Source of the DNA: a virus
IMG/VR virus record: IMGVR_UViG_3300017956_000041
Span: 1 to 38,808 of that record
Direction: 5' to 3' (one strand)
DNA length: 38,808 nucleotides
Shown piece after piece: positions 28,846 to 36,156 of this stretch (position 1 is its first letter; the number at the start of each line of letters is the position of its first letter). A program made the translations under genes and the position numbers. The notes under the pieces are model-generated. The model searched no databases, was not told the DNA's origin, and saw only the letters and a list, made by a program, of their open reading frames with translations.

Positions 28846-28874
28846 ATTATACGAACAAATTCAAATTAAGTCAA
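28846..28874 (-). promoter_or_regulatory. Sigma70-type promoter for gp45 unit
   Basis: TTGACT (28869-28874), 17-bp spacer, TATAAT (28846-28851), ending 32 bp before the gp45 start. The upstream CGGTACACC only loosely resembles the TGGTCATCT element. Confidence 0.84.
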
Positions 28875-28891
28875 GTGTTTGGTGTACCGTT

Positions 28892-29245
28892 TTATAGATT
28901 AGATACTGCTGCTAGCATATCTGAATGTGTAACAGGCTGACCATTAACAGTAACTTCAATAGTAATACCGTCTGCTTCAGCTCTTTCTCGCATATCAGTC
29001 ATTACAGCCTGTCCATCATTTTGCAATAAAACTCTTAAATGATTTTGCCAAGATTCCAAGTCTGGCGCTGTATGAGTGGCAATAAGCTGTAATCCTGTCT
29101 CACCAAACTGATAAGATAACTCAATATTGTTATCCACAATGGATGCCATTCTCGCATTATCCCAATCCATTTGTTCTACAGAAGGAGACGTAAAGTCTAT
29201 GTCTGTATTGGGACGGGTATATGTGTATACAACGACGTGTGCCAT
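28892..29245 (-). CDS. Hypothetical late protein
   Basis: This 117-aa acidic protein (MAHVVVYTYTRPNTDIDF then TSPSVEQMDWDNARM) has a ferredoxin-like strand-helix feel in which LIATHTAPDLESWQNHLR and EADGITIEVTVNG may pair. AGGAG precedes the ATG. A TATAAATA late box lies 36-43 bp upstream, so it is expected late and may be structural, although it is located in the replication region. Not recognised. Confidence 0.66.
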   Translation of the reverse strand: MAHVVVYTYTRPNTDIDFTSPSVEQMDWDNARMASIVDNNIELSYQFGETGLQLIATHTAPDLESWQNHLRVLLQNDGQAVMTDMRERAEADGITIEVTVNGQPVTHSDMLAAVSNL

Positions 29246-29279
29246 TTTTTATTCTCCTAGTTTAGGGTTAAGTGCCTAC

Positions 29280-29555
29280 TTATTTATAATTCCTATCATG
29301 TTCATTTAATGCTAAAAGGGCATAATGTAGGATTTTAAATAAATCCTTTCTATTAAATCCATCCTTTTTGCCATATCGTTGTGCATACTTTAGAACATTT
29401 CCTAAAAAGAATCCCATACCGTGTCCGCAGTCCATAATGAACTCAGAGGATTGGAATTGAGATTTGCTATAATGTTGATTGTATGTAACATCCACATACT
29501 CTTTTAACTCTTGAATGAGTTGATCTTCGTTAAATTTATAATTGGGCTTTGGCAT
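29280..29555 (-). CDS. DUF3310/SaV-like protein
   Basis: This 91-aa protein contains GMGFFLGNVLKYAQRYGKKDGFNRKDLFKILHYALLAL. This is the pattern of the DUF3310 (SaV-like) family, sometimes labelled nucleotide-kinase-like, found in many phages with unknown activity. It overlaps the upstream oxygenase-like gene by 20 nt. Its last codons overlap the late box that serves the following gene. Confidence 0.75.
   Translation of the reverse strand: MPKPNYKFNEDQLIQELKEYVDVTYNQHYSKSQFQSSEFIMDCGHGMGFFLGNVLKYAQRYGKKDGFNRKDLFKILHYALLALNEHDRNYK
29281..29288 (-). promoter_or_regulatory. T4-type late promoter box before 117-aa gene
   Basis: TATAAATA overlaps the last codons of the DUF3310-like gene and ends 36 bp before the next start. 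Confidence 0.65.
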
Positions 29556-30072
29556 CTGTTAATCTCAAATAAGTAAATAAGATATATCTATCTTTTGTAT
29601 CCTCTGGAATGCACAGCTTATGTAAAAATGTGCATGGGAAAATAGATATATCACCTCGAACGTGCGGTAAGTCTGCACCTGCTATTGGGAGCTTAATAAA
29701 TCCGTCGGTACTATTTAGTGTACACAATAGCATCCAACGTCTTTTATGTGTACCATAGTTATCAAAGAAGGATTGTACTTCTACACCTTTAGGTATTTTA
29801 CAAAGGTAAGGTGCTTCCCATTCTAAACTTTCATGTTCTAAATCATCATGAAGCGGTGCCTCTTCCATTAGTCCTTTGTATGAACCTAGTACAGAATTAA
29901 AATTATTATACATACCTGCCATAGGTTTTAATGCCCCTACGTCAGTATGTATTTTTATTCCTCCGGCATCTACTGCCGTTTTTAGACCTTTTTTGGATAT
30001 AGATACGAGCTCCCGACAAACATCTGCCGGGAGTGCTTTTCCGAACCTACGAATAAAGTTAGAAAGTTTCAT
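29536..30072 (-). CDS. 2OG-oxygenase-like double-stranded beta-helix protein, iron site apparently incomplete
   Basis: This 178-aa protein aligns by pattern to prolyl-hydroxylase-type beta helices: VQSFFDNYGTHKRRWMLLCTLN is where HxD would fall, GDISIFPCTFLHKLCIP has the distal His in the usual G-D-x-x-x-F-P...H context, and DRYILFTYLRL has the Arg that would bind 2-oxoglutarate. I see no HxD. The candidate positions are FDN and THK, so it is either degenerate, uses other ligands or is a different cupin. It overlaps the CobS-like gene by 14 nt. Confidence 0.55.
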   Translation of the reverse strand: MKLSNFIRRFGKALPADVCRELVSISKKGLKTAVDAGGIKIHTDVGALKPMAGMYNNFNSVLGSYKGLMEEAPLHDDLEHESLEWEAPYLCKIPKGVEVQSFFDNYGTHKRRWMLLCTLNSTDGFIKLPIAGADLPHVRGDISIFPCTFLHKLCIPEDTKDRYILFTYLRLTDAKAQL

Positions 30073-31228
30073 CGAACTCGTCTTGCTCCTGTGCTTCTAT
30101 AGGCTGAGGATTAGTTGGATCAACCTTTGTATACAAATCTACAAACGCTGCCTTTGTATCCTCATCAAACCTATTTACACAAAGTTGAACAGCCTTTAGC
30201 TTGTCTTTAAACATGGCGTATGCGTTTACAATGTGCTCAAGTCGACGGGTACTAACTAGCTCGTCTATGGCACCCTCGAAGTAAGTCTTACGAATTACCT
30301 CGGACCATGTTACAAGGTGTGTAGCAAATTCTTCATCTATACACTCTGCCTTAGCCATCTTGTTGAGAACAATCTTTTTCTCAACGGCTGCTGTAGGATA
30401 CTCCTGCTCCACGGTGATAGCAAACCTCTCCAGGAACGCCTCGTCTAATAGTTGGGCGCTGATAAATTTGCCGTCATCTGAACCACGGCCTTTTGTATTA
30501 GCGGTTGCTACTACTGTAAACCCTGGAGCAGGAGCGACGGTCTCGCCAGTCTTCTTGTTGAAATACGCTTTACCTTCAAGGATGGCCTGGAGACACATCA
30601 ACTTGTTGGATCCGCGGTCTACTTCATCAAGGATAAGAACCGCGCCACGTTTCATGGCGGTGAGGACCGGTCCTTCTCGATAGACGACGTTACCATCAAC
30701 TAGGGTATTGCCACCGATCAAATCATCTTCGTCGGTTTCAATACTAATGTTTACACGAATCGCCTCACGTTTTAGATTCGCACATACTTGTTCTACCATC
30801 GTAGTCTTACCGTTACCGGAGAGACCTGAGATAAAAATTGGATAAAACATTGCTGACTCTAATACACGCTTAAGGTCTCGGTAGAAACCAAATGGGACAA
30901 ATGTCGTGTCCTTCTGCGGTACCAAGTTCTGAATGTCTACGGTTAGTTTTGCCTGTGTAACAACCTTAGCCTCAGGAGTAACAACCTCAAGGATTGGCTT
31001 GGCTACAGGCTTAGGTGCGCTAACAATTGGAGACATGTTACCTTGGAACATGCCTGCTAGGTTATAAACACCTCGGCTAATTTTATAGTCGTCCTTGTTG
31101 ACAATCCAACCTGGAAAAGCTAGTCCAAGTTCTTCGGCTGTCCTAAGGATGTCAATACGCTTAAAGATGCCGTCGGCATTGTCTTTTTCTTTAAGAGCAT
31201 TAATAAGTATTTTACGATCATTTTGCAT
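30059..31228 (-). CDS. cobS-like: MoxR/CobS-like AAA+ ATPase
   Basis: This 389-aa protein has Walker A SGLSGNGKTT (about 134-143), Walker B VLILDEVDRG (201-202) and a sensor 1-type FTVVATANTKGRGSDDGKF as in CobS and MoxR ATPases. An N-terminal domain of about 100 residues precedes it. CobS-like genes occur in marine T4-like phages beside a VWA gene, as here, where they probably form a chaperone complex rather than a complete cobaltochelatase (no CobN). It has its own promoter and a GAGGAC ribosome-binding site. Sampled central stretches are over 50% G+C. Confidence 0.85.
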   Translation of the reverse strand: MQNDRKILINALKEKDNADGIFKRIDILRTAEELGLAFPGWIVNKDDYKISRGVYNLAGMFQGNMSPIVSAPKPVAKPILEVVTPEAKVVTQAKLTVDIQNLVPQKDTTFVPFGFYRDLKRVLESAMFYPIFISGLSGNGKTTMVEQVCANLKREAIRVNISIETDEDDLIGGNTLVDGNVVYREGPVLTAMKRGAVLILDEVDRGSNKLMCLQAILEGKAYFNKKTGETVAPAPGFTVVATANTKGRGSDDGKFISAQLLDEAFLERFAITVEQEYPTAAVEKKIVLNKMAKAECIDEEFATHLVTWSEVIRKTYFEGAIDELVSTRRLEHIVNAYAMFKDKLKAVQLCVNRFDEDTKAAFVDLYTKVDPTNPQPIEAQEQDEFDETF

Positions 31229-31271
31229 AATATAAGTCCTCACAAATATATCAATTTCTTCAGTTTATGTG

Positions 31272-31322
31272 TATATGATAGCACCTTTTACGCTAAAAGT
31301 CAAGCATTTTTTTGACTTTTTT
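31272..31322 (-). repeat. 51-bp promoter repeat, copy 1
   Basis: Exact copy of 33597-33647, 2325 bp apart, covering the -10, spacer, -35 and the first two A-tracts. It lies upstream of the CobS-like gene. Confidence 0.92.
31275..31303 (-). promoter_or_regulatory. Sigma70-type promoter for CobS-like gene
   Basis: TTGACT (31298-31303), 17-bp spacer, TATCAT (31275-31280). It lies in a 51-bp block repeated exactly in front of the CobT-like gene. Upstream A-tracts at 31307-31313, 31317-31322 and 31328-31333 are roughly helically phased. Confidence 0.86.
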
Positions 31323-31352
31323 GCATCTTTTTTGCCCAAGTATATCAACATG

Positions 31353-33563
31353 TTAGGCTACCATATCCATAAAGGTATTCAAAAACACCTTGTTCTGTAC
31401 TTTATTCTTGTTGAAATTGCGGAAGCCTCGGAGAAGATCGCCCTTACTGTTGGATTTCACTTCTAGTTCTGTTTCCTCAATATTGAGCGCTGATCCACCC
31501 TTGAGGAGTATCCTGGCATCAAAGCCTATAACATCGTTTACAACAAGCATTCCTTTGCTACGATTATCTTTCCAGAGATCCTCAAAATCTGTCCAGGTAG
31601 CTTTAGGGTTGTTCATGCGATAGTAAATATTAAACTCGTTTTCAACGCAATTCTTATTCCAATGAGTTAGGTAGAAGTTCACAACTCTAGAACCTGTGTA
31701 TTGCTTGTAAATTTCTAACAAGCAAGCTGTCTGTTGAGCCCAAGTTCTAGCATAATAGTTATACTTGGAAGTAATGTGAATGCCTTTGTAGCGTGCTGTG
31801 ACGTTACCTGTGTTCATATAATCTGGATATGAACCATCTTCGATTCTATATTTCAAGCTGTCTGTAGCACTGCCGTCTGTAATGAATATGCTATTCAATA
31901 CCTGTACCTTATGCTTCTGCCTAAACTCTTTGGCAATTTGCATTCCTAAGATAATTGTAGAATTAAGAGGAGTGCCTGAAAAATCTAGATGTTTGGTAGC
32001 AACTTCTGACCAAATTTTCTGATCTCGGTATGCTTTGCGATTGAGAAAACATTGCTTAAGCAACAGCATGTGTTTCATAGCCATTTTTGTTTGAGAAGCA
32101 GACCAAGTAGAATTAAATAACTCTCTTAGTTTACAGTCTGAAGTCTGTAGACATGCCTCACCAATTTCGGGGGAGTTGGCATATACGTTTTCGCCTTCAG
32201 CACCCCAAAGATCTGCTGTAGTAAATCCATATACTTCATATGGAATGTTTACTTTACGACAGAACATAATTTGAATGAGTAGCTGATCAACGGTGCCTGC
32301 AAAGTGATTGTGCATACTACCCGACATATCTACATACATAAGCATGCCGTGATTCTTACCTTCAGGAACCATAGTGGATTGCTTAAACAAATCCTCAGAT
32401 ATTTTGTATGCCCACAGCTTGTTTTCGTTAAGGTCTCCTGTCTTGCTCATACGAATTTTAGACAGTACCTTTGCTTTGCGCTTCATTTCAAACTGTTGAA
32501 CCATATGATTAACATGGCTGGTATTAGTTCTAAGGAACTCTTTGTACAAGTCGTTGCCATAGTCATCGTTATTCATCTTGGTGCCCTGGCGCCATCCATC
32601 TGCATAGAAATTGAATGCCTTGTGTATATCACCGTAAATTTCTTTACCTGTAATTAGATGATCTTTCCAGTTTGACATTGTAGGAACATCAAAGTAACTA
32701 TGCTTTTCGCTTTCTTTCTTAACCAACTTGTCTTCGTTCTGACGAAATGCCTCATCTGTAAGTGAAGTTGGCTCGTCGGATCTGATTGCATCTCGAACAT
32801 TATTAGATGCCATATTGTCCTGTGGCTCTTCCTCTTCTTCAGACGAGGATTCAGCGTCACCTGAAGTTGAACCTTCTTCCTCGGTCTCTTCTTCTTCGGA
32901 CTCTTCGTCTTGTTCGCCAAAGTTTGAAGTCATTTCACCGAAATCTTCTTCGTCTATTTCTTCAAGTTCTTCGTCGCTAAAGTTTGAAGACAAGCTTTCT
33001 TTGTCTTTTTCTAGATCTTCTGTAGCCTGTCCGTATATATCTTGAGCAAGAGCTTCTACGTCTTCCCAAGTTTCGGTTTTCAAACAACGATCTACAAGCA
33101 ATTGTTCTGCATCTGTAAATTGAATGTTTAAAAAAGAGCCAACTTTAAAGTGTAGGTTAATCCGATCAATGAGGGGAAGTGTATTGGGGTCTAAATCTTT
33201 GACACCAAAAAAGTCTCGATTGAAAAGTTCTCGATATCCTTCGTAAAAAGACTTAACAAGGCCTGGATACATTGCCTTAATCTTACGTTCAATCCTAGCA
33301 TCTTCAACAACATTAAGAAAAGGCTTAAGGCGCTGATCGTCTACAATAGCGTCATGCCAACCTTGTTGAGGAGTGTTGAGTGCGTGGGATACTTCGTGTC
33401 CTACAAGCAGATCGTACAAGGAAGCGTTGATGTCGCCCCAATTAGGTAATACGATTTTACGAGTTTTGAGATCAAAAGCTGCGGTAGGGACATTACGATG
33501 TTCAATCTTAAGGTCCTCGGTCGCTAACAGCTTTGCTAATATTGATTTTGTTTCTATTAACAT
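31353..33563 (-). CDS. cobT-like: CobT-like VWA protein with N-terminal HExxH metallopeptidase-like domain
   Basis: This 736-aa protein has an N-terminal metallopeptidase signature, GHEVSHAL (His56, Glu57, His60), followed by VVEDARIERK as a possible third-ligand region. An extremely acidic linker spans about 195-265. A VWA domain with the metal site YVDMSGSMHNHF (about 411) and FITDGSATD comes next. The VWA plus MoxR arrangement is a known chaperone architecture, and CobT shares the acidic linker and VWA. The gene and the CobS-like gene have near-identical promoters. Targets are unknown. Confidence 0.82.
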   Translation of the reverse strand: MLIETKSILAKLLATEDLKIEHRNVPTAAFDLKTRKIVLPNWGDINASLYDLLVGHEVSHALNTPQQGWHDAIVDDQRLKPFLNVVEDARIERKIKAMYPGLVKSFYEGYRELFNRDFFGVKDLDPNTLPLIDRINLHFKVGSFLNIQFTDAEQLLVDRCLKTETWEDVEALAQDIYGQATEDLEKDKESLSSNFSDEELEEIDEEDFGEMTSNFGEQDEESEEEETEEEGSTSGDAESSSEEEEEPQDNMASNNVRDAIRSDEPTSLTDEAFRQNEDKLVKKESEKHSYFDVPTMSNWKDHLITGKEIYGDIHKAFNFYADGWRQGTKMNNDDYGNDLYKEFLRTNTSHVNHMVQQFEMKRKAKVLSKIRMSKTGDLNENKLWAYKISEDLFKQSTMVPEGKNHGMLMYVDMSGSMHNHFAGTVDQLLIQIMFCRKVNIPYEVYGFTTADLWGAEGENVYANSPEIGEACLQTSDCKLRELFNSTWSASQTKMAMKHMLLLKQCFLNRKAYRDQKIWSEVATKHLDFSGTPLNSTIILGMQIAKEFRQKHKVQVLNSIFITDGSATDSLKYRIEDGSYPDYMNTGNVTARYKGIHITSKYNYYARTWAQQTACLLEIYKQYTGSRVVNFYLTHWNKNCVENEFNIYYRMNNPKATWTDFEDLWKDNRSKGMLVVNDVIGFDARILLKGGSALNIEETELEVKSNSKGDLLRGFRNFNKNKVQNKVFLNTFMDMVA

Positions 33564-33596
33564 ATTAAGAATGTCCTCACATTTCTATATTATGTC

Positions 33597-33647
33597 TATA
33601 TGATAGCACCTTTTACGCTAAAAGTCAAGCATTTTTTTGACTTTTTT
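33597..33647 (-). repeat. 51-bp promoter repeat, copy 2
   Basis: Exact copy of 31272-31322, upstream of the CobT-like gene. Flanks diverge outside the block except for a shared GTGAGGAC leader near each start. Confidence 0.92.
33600..33628 (-). promoter_or_regulatory. Sigma70-type promoter for CobT-like gene
   Basis: Identical to the CobS promoter across the boxes: TTGACT (33623-33628), 17-bp spacer, TATCAT (33600-33605), with two 7-bp A-tracts upstream centred 10 bp apart. Confidence 0.86.
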
Positions 33648-33662
33648 TGCCTAATAAAATCA

Positions 33663-33675
33663 AGCACTTAGTGCT
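33663..33675 (-). terminator. Weak hairpin terminator at end of His-rich gene
   Basis: AGCAC-TAA-GTGCT forms a 5-bp stem whose loop is the stop codon, followed by TGATTTTATT on the minus strand. The stem is short, so termination may be partial. Confidence 0.4.
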
Positions 33676-34027
33676 GATGATCGCAGTCTTTATGCTTTAG
33701 GGCTTCAATTGCTACCTTTCCGCACCCTTGATATCCTGCCCACTGTGAGCTACAAGGGAACGCATTGGAGTATGCCTCATAATGGCTATGGGCACGTCTT
33801 CGGTAAGTGTAATGTGTATGATGCGGATTAGGTACCACTACAGTATGTCCATCTACAATAACTACCGTGCTAGAGTTACCATGGTGATGATGGTCTTCTC
33901 GACGTTCCAAAGCTTTTCCAATAAAAACTCCGCCGATAACACCGGCAATGACATCTTTAGTGTCTGCCGCTTCTGCCGGCAATGTTATTAAAGATGCTGC
34001 TAGACCTGCAATAACTAATTTTTTCAT
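33668..34027 (-). CDS. Secreted His-rich protein with glycine-zipper segment
   Basis: This 119-aa protein has a Sec signal peptide (MKKLVIAGLAASLITLPAEAA). The mature part begins TKDVIAGVIGGVFIGKAL, a glycine-zipper-like GxxxG segment that could insert into or pack against membranes. It then becomes His-rich (REDHHHHGNS, NPHHTHYTYRRRAHSHY) with three Cys near the C-terminus (FPCSSQ, YQGCGK, KDCDHQH). Periplasmic metal or nucleotide binding is a possibility. It has its own promoter and an AGGAG site, and a small hairpin covers the stop codon. No known family. Confidence 0.7.
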   Translation of the reverse strand: MKKLVIAGLAASLITLPAEAADTKDVIAGVIGGVFIGKALERREDHHHHGNSSTVVIVDGHTVVVPNPHHTHYTYRRRAHSHYEAYSNAFPCSSQWAGYQGCGKVAIEALKHKDCDHQH

Positions 34028-34051
34028 AAAAATCTCCTAATTAGTTTGTAT

Positions 34052-34080
34052 ATAATAAATGTTTTAATACCATTTGTCAA
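34052..34080 (-). promoter_or_regulatory. Sigma70-type promoter for His-rich secreted protein
   Basis: TTGACA (34075-34080), 17-bp spacer, TATTAT (34052-34057), ending 24 bp before the ATG. TGGTCTCCT, a variant of the TGGTCATCT element, lies six bases upstream of the -35. Confidence 0.78.
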
Positions 34081-34098
34081 TACACAAGGAGACCAAAA

Positions 34099-34545
34099 TT
34101 AAACGTTTTCCAATCTAACCATTAAGCGTTCTGCTCTATTACTTACCTGCTTATGCCAGCGACTGTCTCTACCTTCTACTGCGGCGGTCTTCCAATCCCC
34201 TTTGACTAACGCTTCATTCATTTTTTTAAACTTGCTTAATCTTGTTCTACCCATGTTGAACATCATATTAACTAGAATTTGTTGGACTTCGTCTGGAAAA
34301 TCTCCAAAACACCCTTCGCCGTATAAAGCGTTACACTCTCCGATGGCAAGGTCCAAATCTCTATCAAATACTTCCCGGACTCTTTCCTCGTCCACTGGAG
34401 TTCCAACCTCTTTTCCGAATTCCGGGTCACCCTCAATGATGAGGTGTCCGACTCCGAAAGTAGGATATCCGAGGTGGTCTTTGTATACTTCATATACTAC
34501 TCCCTCGTCTATCTTTAACTGTTCAAATACTGCTTCTCGGTTCAT
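34099..34545 (-). CDS. e: T4-type lysozyme (GH24 endolysin)
   Basis: This 148-aa protein has the GH24 catalytic pattern KIDEGVVYEVYKDHLGYPTFGVGH, with Glu14, Asp23 and Thr29 matching Glu11, Asp20 and Thr26 of T4 lysozyme. VNMMFNMGRTRLSKFKKM matches the second lobe. It hydrolyses peptidoglycan at lysis. No signal peptide is seen, so release would need a holin, which is not identified in the window. It overlaps the methyltransferase gene by 4 nt. The candidate spanins lie 33 kb away. Confidence 0.92.
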   Translation of the reverse strand: MNREAVFEQLKIDEGVVYEVYKDHLGYPTFGVGHLIIEGDPEFGKEVGTPVDEERVREVFDRDLDLAIGECNALYGEGCFGDFPDEVQQILVNMMFNMGRTRLSKFKKMNEALVKGDWKTAAVEGRDSRWHKQVSNRAERLMVRLENV

Positions 34546-35240
34546 GTACTGCTCCTTTTAAACCTGTATACTGTTAAACCACCATTCCGGTAATTTAATA
34601 TATTTTTTAAATTTACAAAATTGTTCTTCTTACTAGGATGTATTTCTATAACATCAAAGTCAGAGAAATAACCTATAAATTCTTTATTGGAAAAACTTGT
34701 TTCAAACGGTGCCTCTTCTTGATCTTTTCTTAAAAGTTCTGATCTGTATTTTACGTTAATAATTTTTTTGACAATCTTTCCAAATTTATTATAAACACCT
34801 AACACCAAAGTTCCTTCCTGTGATAACATGCTTTTTATTTTTATAATAGCATCGTAATACATTGGCATATGATGTATTACTCCATTACTTATAATACAAT
34901 CATATTTTTTACGTTTATCAAAATCAAAAAAGTTTTTCTTTTCATAAACTACATTTTTTAATTTGTGTTTTTTACTAAACTCTTTTGCATAATCAATTGA
35001 ATCACTGAAGTCTACGCCAAGAAACTTTTTACTAGGATATTTATATGCCAAGTAGTTTGTTATAAACCCTGTACCACAACCTATATCTAAAATATTTTCT
35101 TTATCCTGTATAGCACGTTCGTACATGGATAAAAATTTATTGGTGTATCCATTGTTATAGTAATCAAAGTTATCTATTGTATATGGTCCAGGAAACTTTA
35201 TTTTACTATAAAAGTCCTTGACCTCATTTTCAAGGTTCAT
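34542..35240 (-). CDS. Class I SAM-dependent methyltransferase
   Basis: This 232-aa protein has the SAM-binding motif ILDIGCGTGF (about 50-59), motif II KKFLGVDFSDS, and VVYEKKNFFDF with DCIISNGVIHHMP, as in UbiE/COQ5- and Methyltransf_11-type enzymes. No DNA-methylase DPPY motif is present, so the substrate is more likely a small molecule, sugar or lipid. It is more A/T-rich and Lys-rich than its neighbours. It overlaps both ClpP and lysozyme genes by 4 nt. Confidence 0.85.
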   Translation of the reverse strand: MNLENEVKDFYSKIKFPGPYTIDNFDYYNNGYTNKFLSMYERAIQDKENILDIGCGTGFITNYLAYKYPSKKFLGVDFSDSIDYAKEFSKKHKLKNVVYEKKNFFDFDKRKKYDCIISNGVIHHMPMYYDAIIKIKSMLSQEGTLVLGVYNKFGKIVKKIINVKYRSELLRKDQEEAPFETSFSNKEFIGYFSDFDVIEIHPSKKNNFVNLKNILNYRNGGLTVYRFKRSST

Positions 35241-35797
35241 TTTTTCTTTGTGCCACTTTTATTTCTTTTTTCCAAACGTTTAATCACTTCATTGGCATCC
35301 ATCCAAAAGTCTTTTCCTTCCACAACTTGATCTATCTCAGTTTTAGTCATAAACCCTGAGTAAACGCTATGTAATAAATTATTAGCCCAAGCGTGTTCAG
35401 CAAGTGCTCTTGAAATTAATTCGTTTCCTTTACCCCAATTACCTGCTGAATAATTATGAATTAGAAACTGAGAATGTTCTGAAACCTCGCAAACATCTGC
35501 CGTTAAAAATAAGAATGTTGCTGCTGACATGCAGGCTCCTTCTACAGAAGCAACCACGGTTCCTTTACATTCGCCTATTGCTCGCATCAACTGTATGGTT
35601 GTCATTATATCACCACCATAACAATTAATATGAAAAATTATGTAATCGTTTTCGCCTGCTGATCTAATAGACTGATTCCATAACACATAATCTTTAGGGC
35701 TTTCTATTGTATCGTTTAGATAAAAATCTAAAACTCTACCACCTGTTCTTTCAAAAATTCCTGCTTCTACATTTACATTGACATTAGATTCGTTCAT
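35237..35797 (-). CDS. ClpP-like serine protease (family S14)
   Basis: This 186-aa protein has the ClpP triad in expected contexts: Ser91 in VEGACMSAATFLFL, His114 in FLIHNYSAG and Asp163 in GKDFWMDANEV. INCYGGDI corresponds to the oxyanion/substrate strand. The head domain is somewhat short. Phage ClpP-like proteins occur widely in marine T4-like phages; proposed roles include prohead processing or partnering host Clp ATPases, neither shown here. It overlaps the upstream 123-aa gene by 14 nt. Confidence 0.9.
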   Translation of the reverse strand: MNESNVNVNVEAGIFERTGGRVLDFYLNDTIESPKDYVLWNQSIRSAGENDYIIFHINCYGGDIMTTIQLMRAIGECKGTVVASVEGACMSAATFLFLTADVCEVSEHSQFLIHNYSAGNWGKGNELISRALAEHAWANNLLHSVYSGFMTKTEIDQVVEGKDFWMDANEVIKRLEKRNKSGTKKK

Positions 35798-36155
35798 AGT
35801 ATCTAGTTACCGCCTTAATTTTTTCAATTTGTTTATCTATAACAGCCGTTCTATTGGGCCAGTGGATATATTCCTTTTCAGGATTCTTTTGTAGATTATA
35901 TAGTAACGGTAATATCAAATCCTCAACCTGCTTTAATTTAGAAGACACATCTCCTTCTAATAAAGTTCTGTGCTCGTTAATCATATCAGAATTGTCTGAG
36001 GATAAAACAAGACCTTCTAGTCTTTCTAATTTATCTAAAATAATTTGTAATTGGCTGTCATCAATATTAGCTGTAACAGGTCCTGTAGGTTCCGTTATTG
36101 TTGTTGGAATATCATCTACAGCTGTAAAGCCAAAGTCAAACATATCATCTGCCAT
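35784..36155 (-). CDS. Conserved phage protein of unknown function
   Basis: This 123-aa acidic protein starts MADDMFDFGFTAVDDIP, with a long helical middle (LQIILDKLERLEGLVL, then SKLKQVEDLILPLLYNLQ) and KNPEKEYIHWPNRTAVIDKQIEKIKA. I recall the MFDFGFTAV start and NPEKEYIxWPxR block as conserved in T4-like marine phages. Its role is unknown, possibly in virion assembly. AGGAG precedes the ATG. A weak late-box variant (CATAAATA) lies 19-26 bp upstream. Confidence 0.75.
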   Translation of the reverse strand: MADDMFDFGFTAVDDIPTTITEPTGPVTANIDDSQLQIILDKLERLEGLVLSSDNSDMINEHRTLLEGDVSSKLKQVEDLILPLLYNLQKNPEKEYIHWPNRTAVIDKQIEKIKAVTRYYERI

Positions 36156-36156
36156 C

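Noticed and set aside
32815-33045. Plus-strand Ser-rich ORF
   Set aside because: Antisense image of the acidic Glu/Asp linker of the CobT-like protein (Glu codons read as Ser).
30059-33563. Cobalamin biosynthesis assignment for the CobS/CobT-like pair
   Set aside because: No CobN or other cobalamin gene is visible and MoxR-VWA pairs have broader chaperone roles; the similarity in name is not evidence of the pathway.
35038-35045. TATAAATA inside the methyltransferase gene
   Set aside because: It encodes Tyr-Lys-Tyr in an A/T-rich gene and the next start (lysozyme) is about 490 bp away; kept out of the promoter list as likely chance, although a late lysozyme promoter cannot be excluded.
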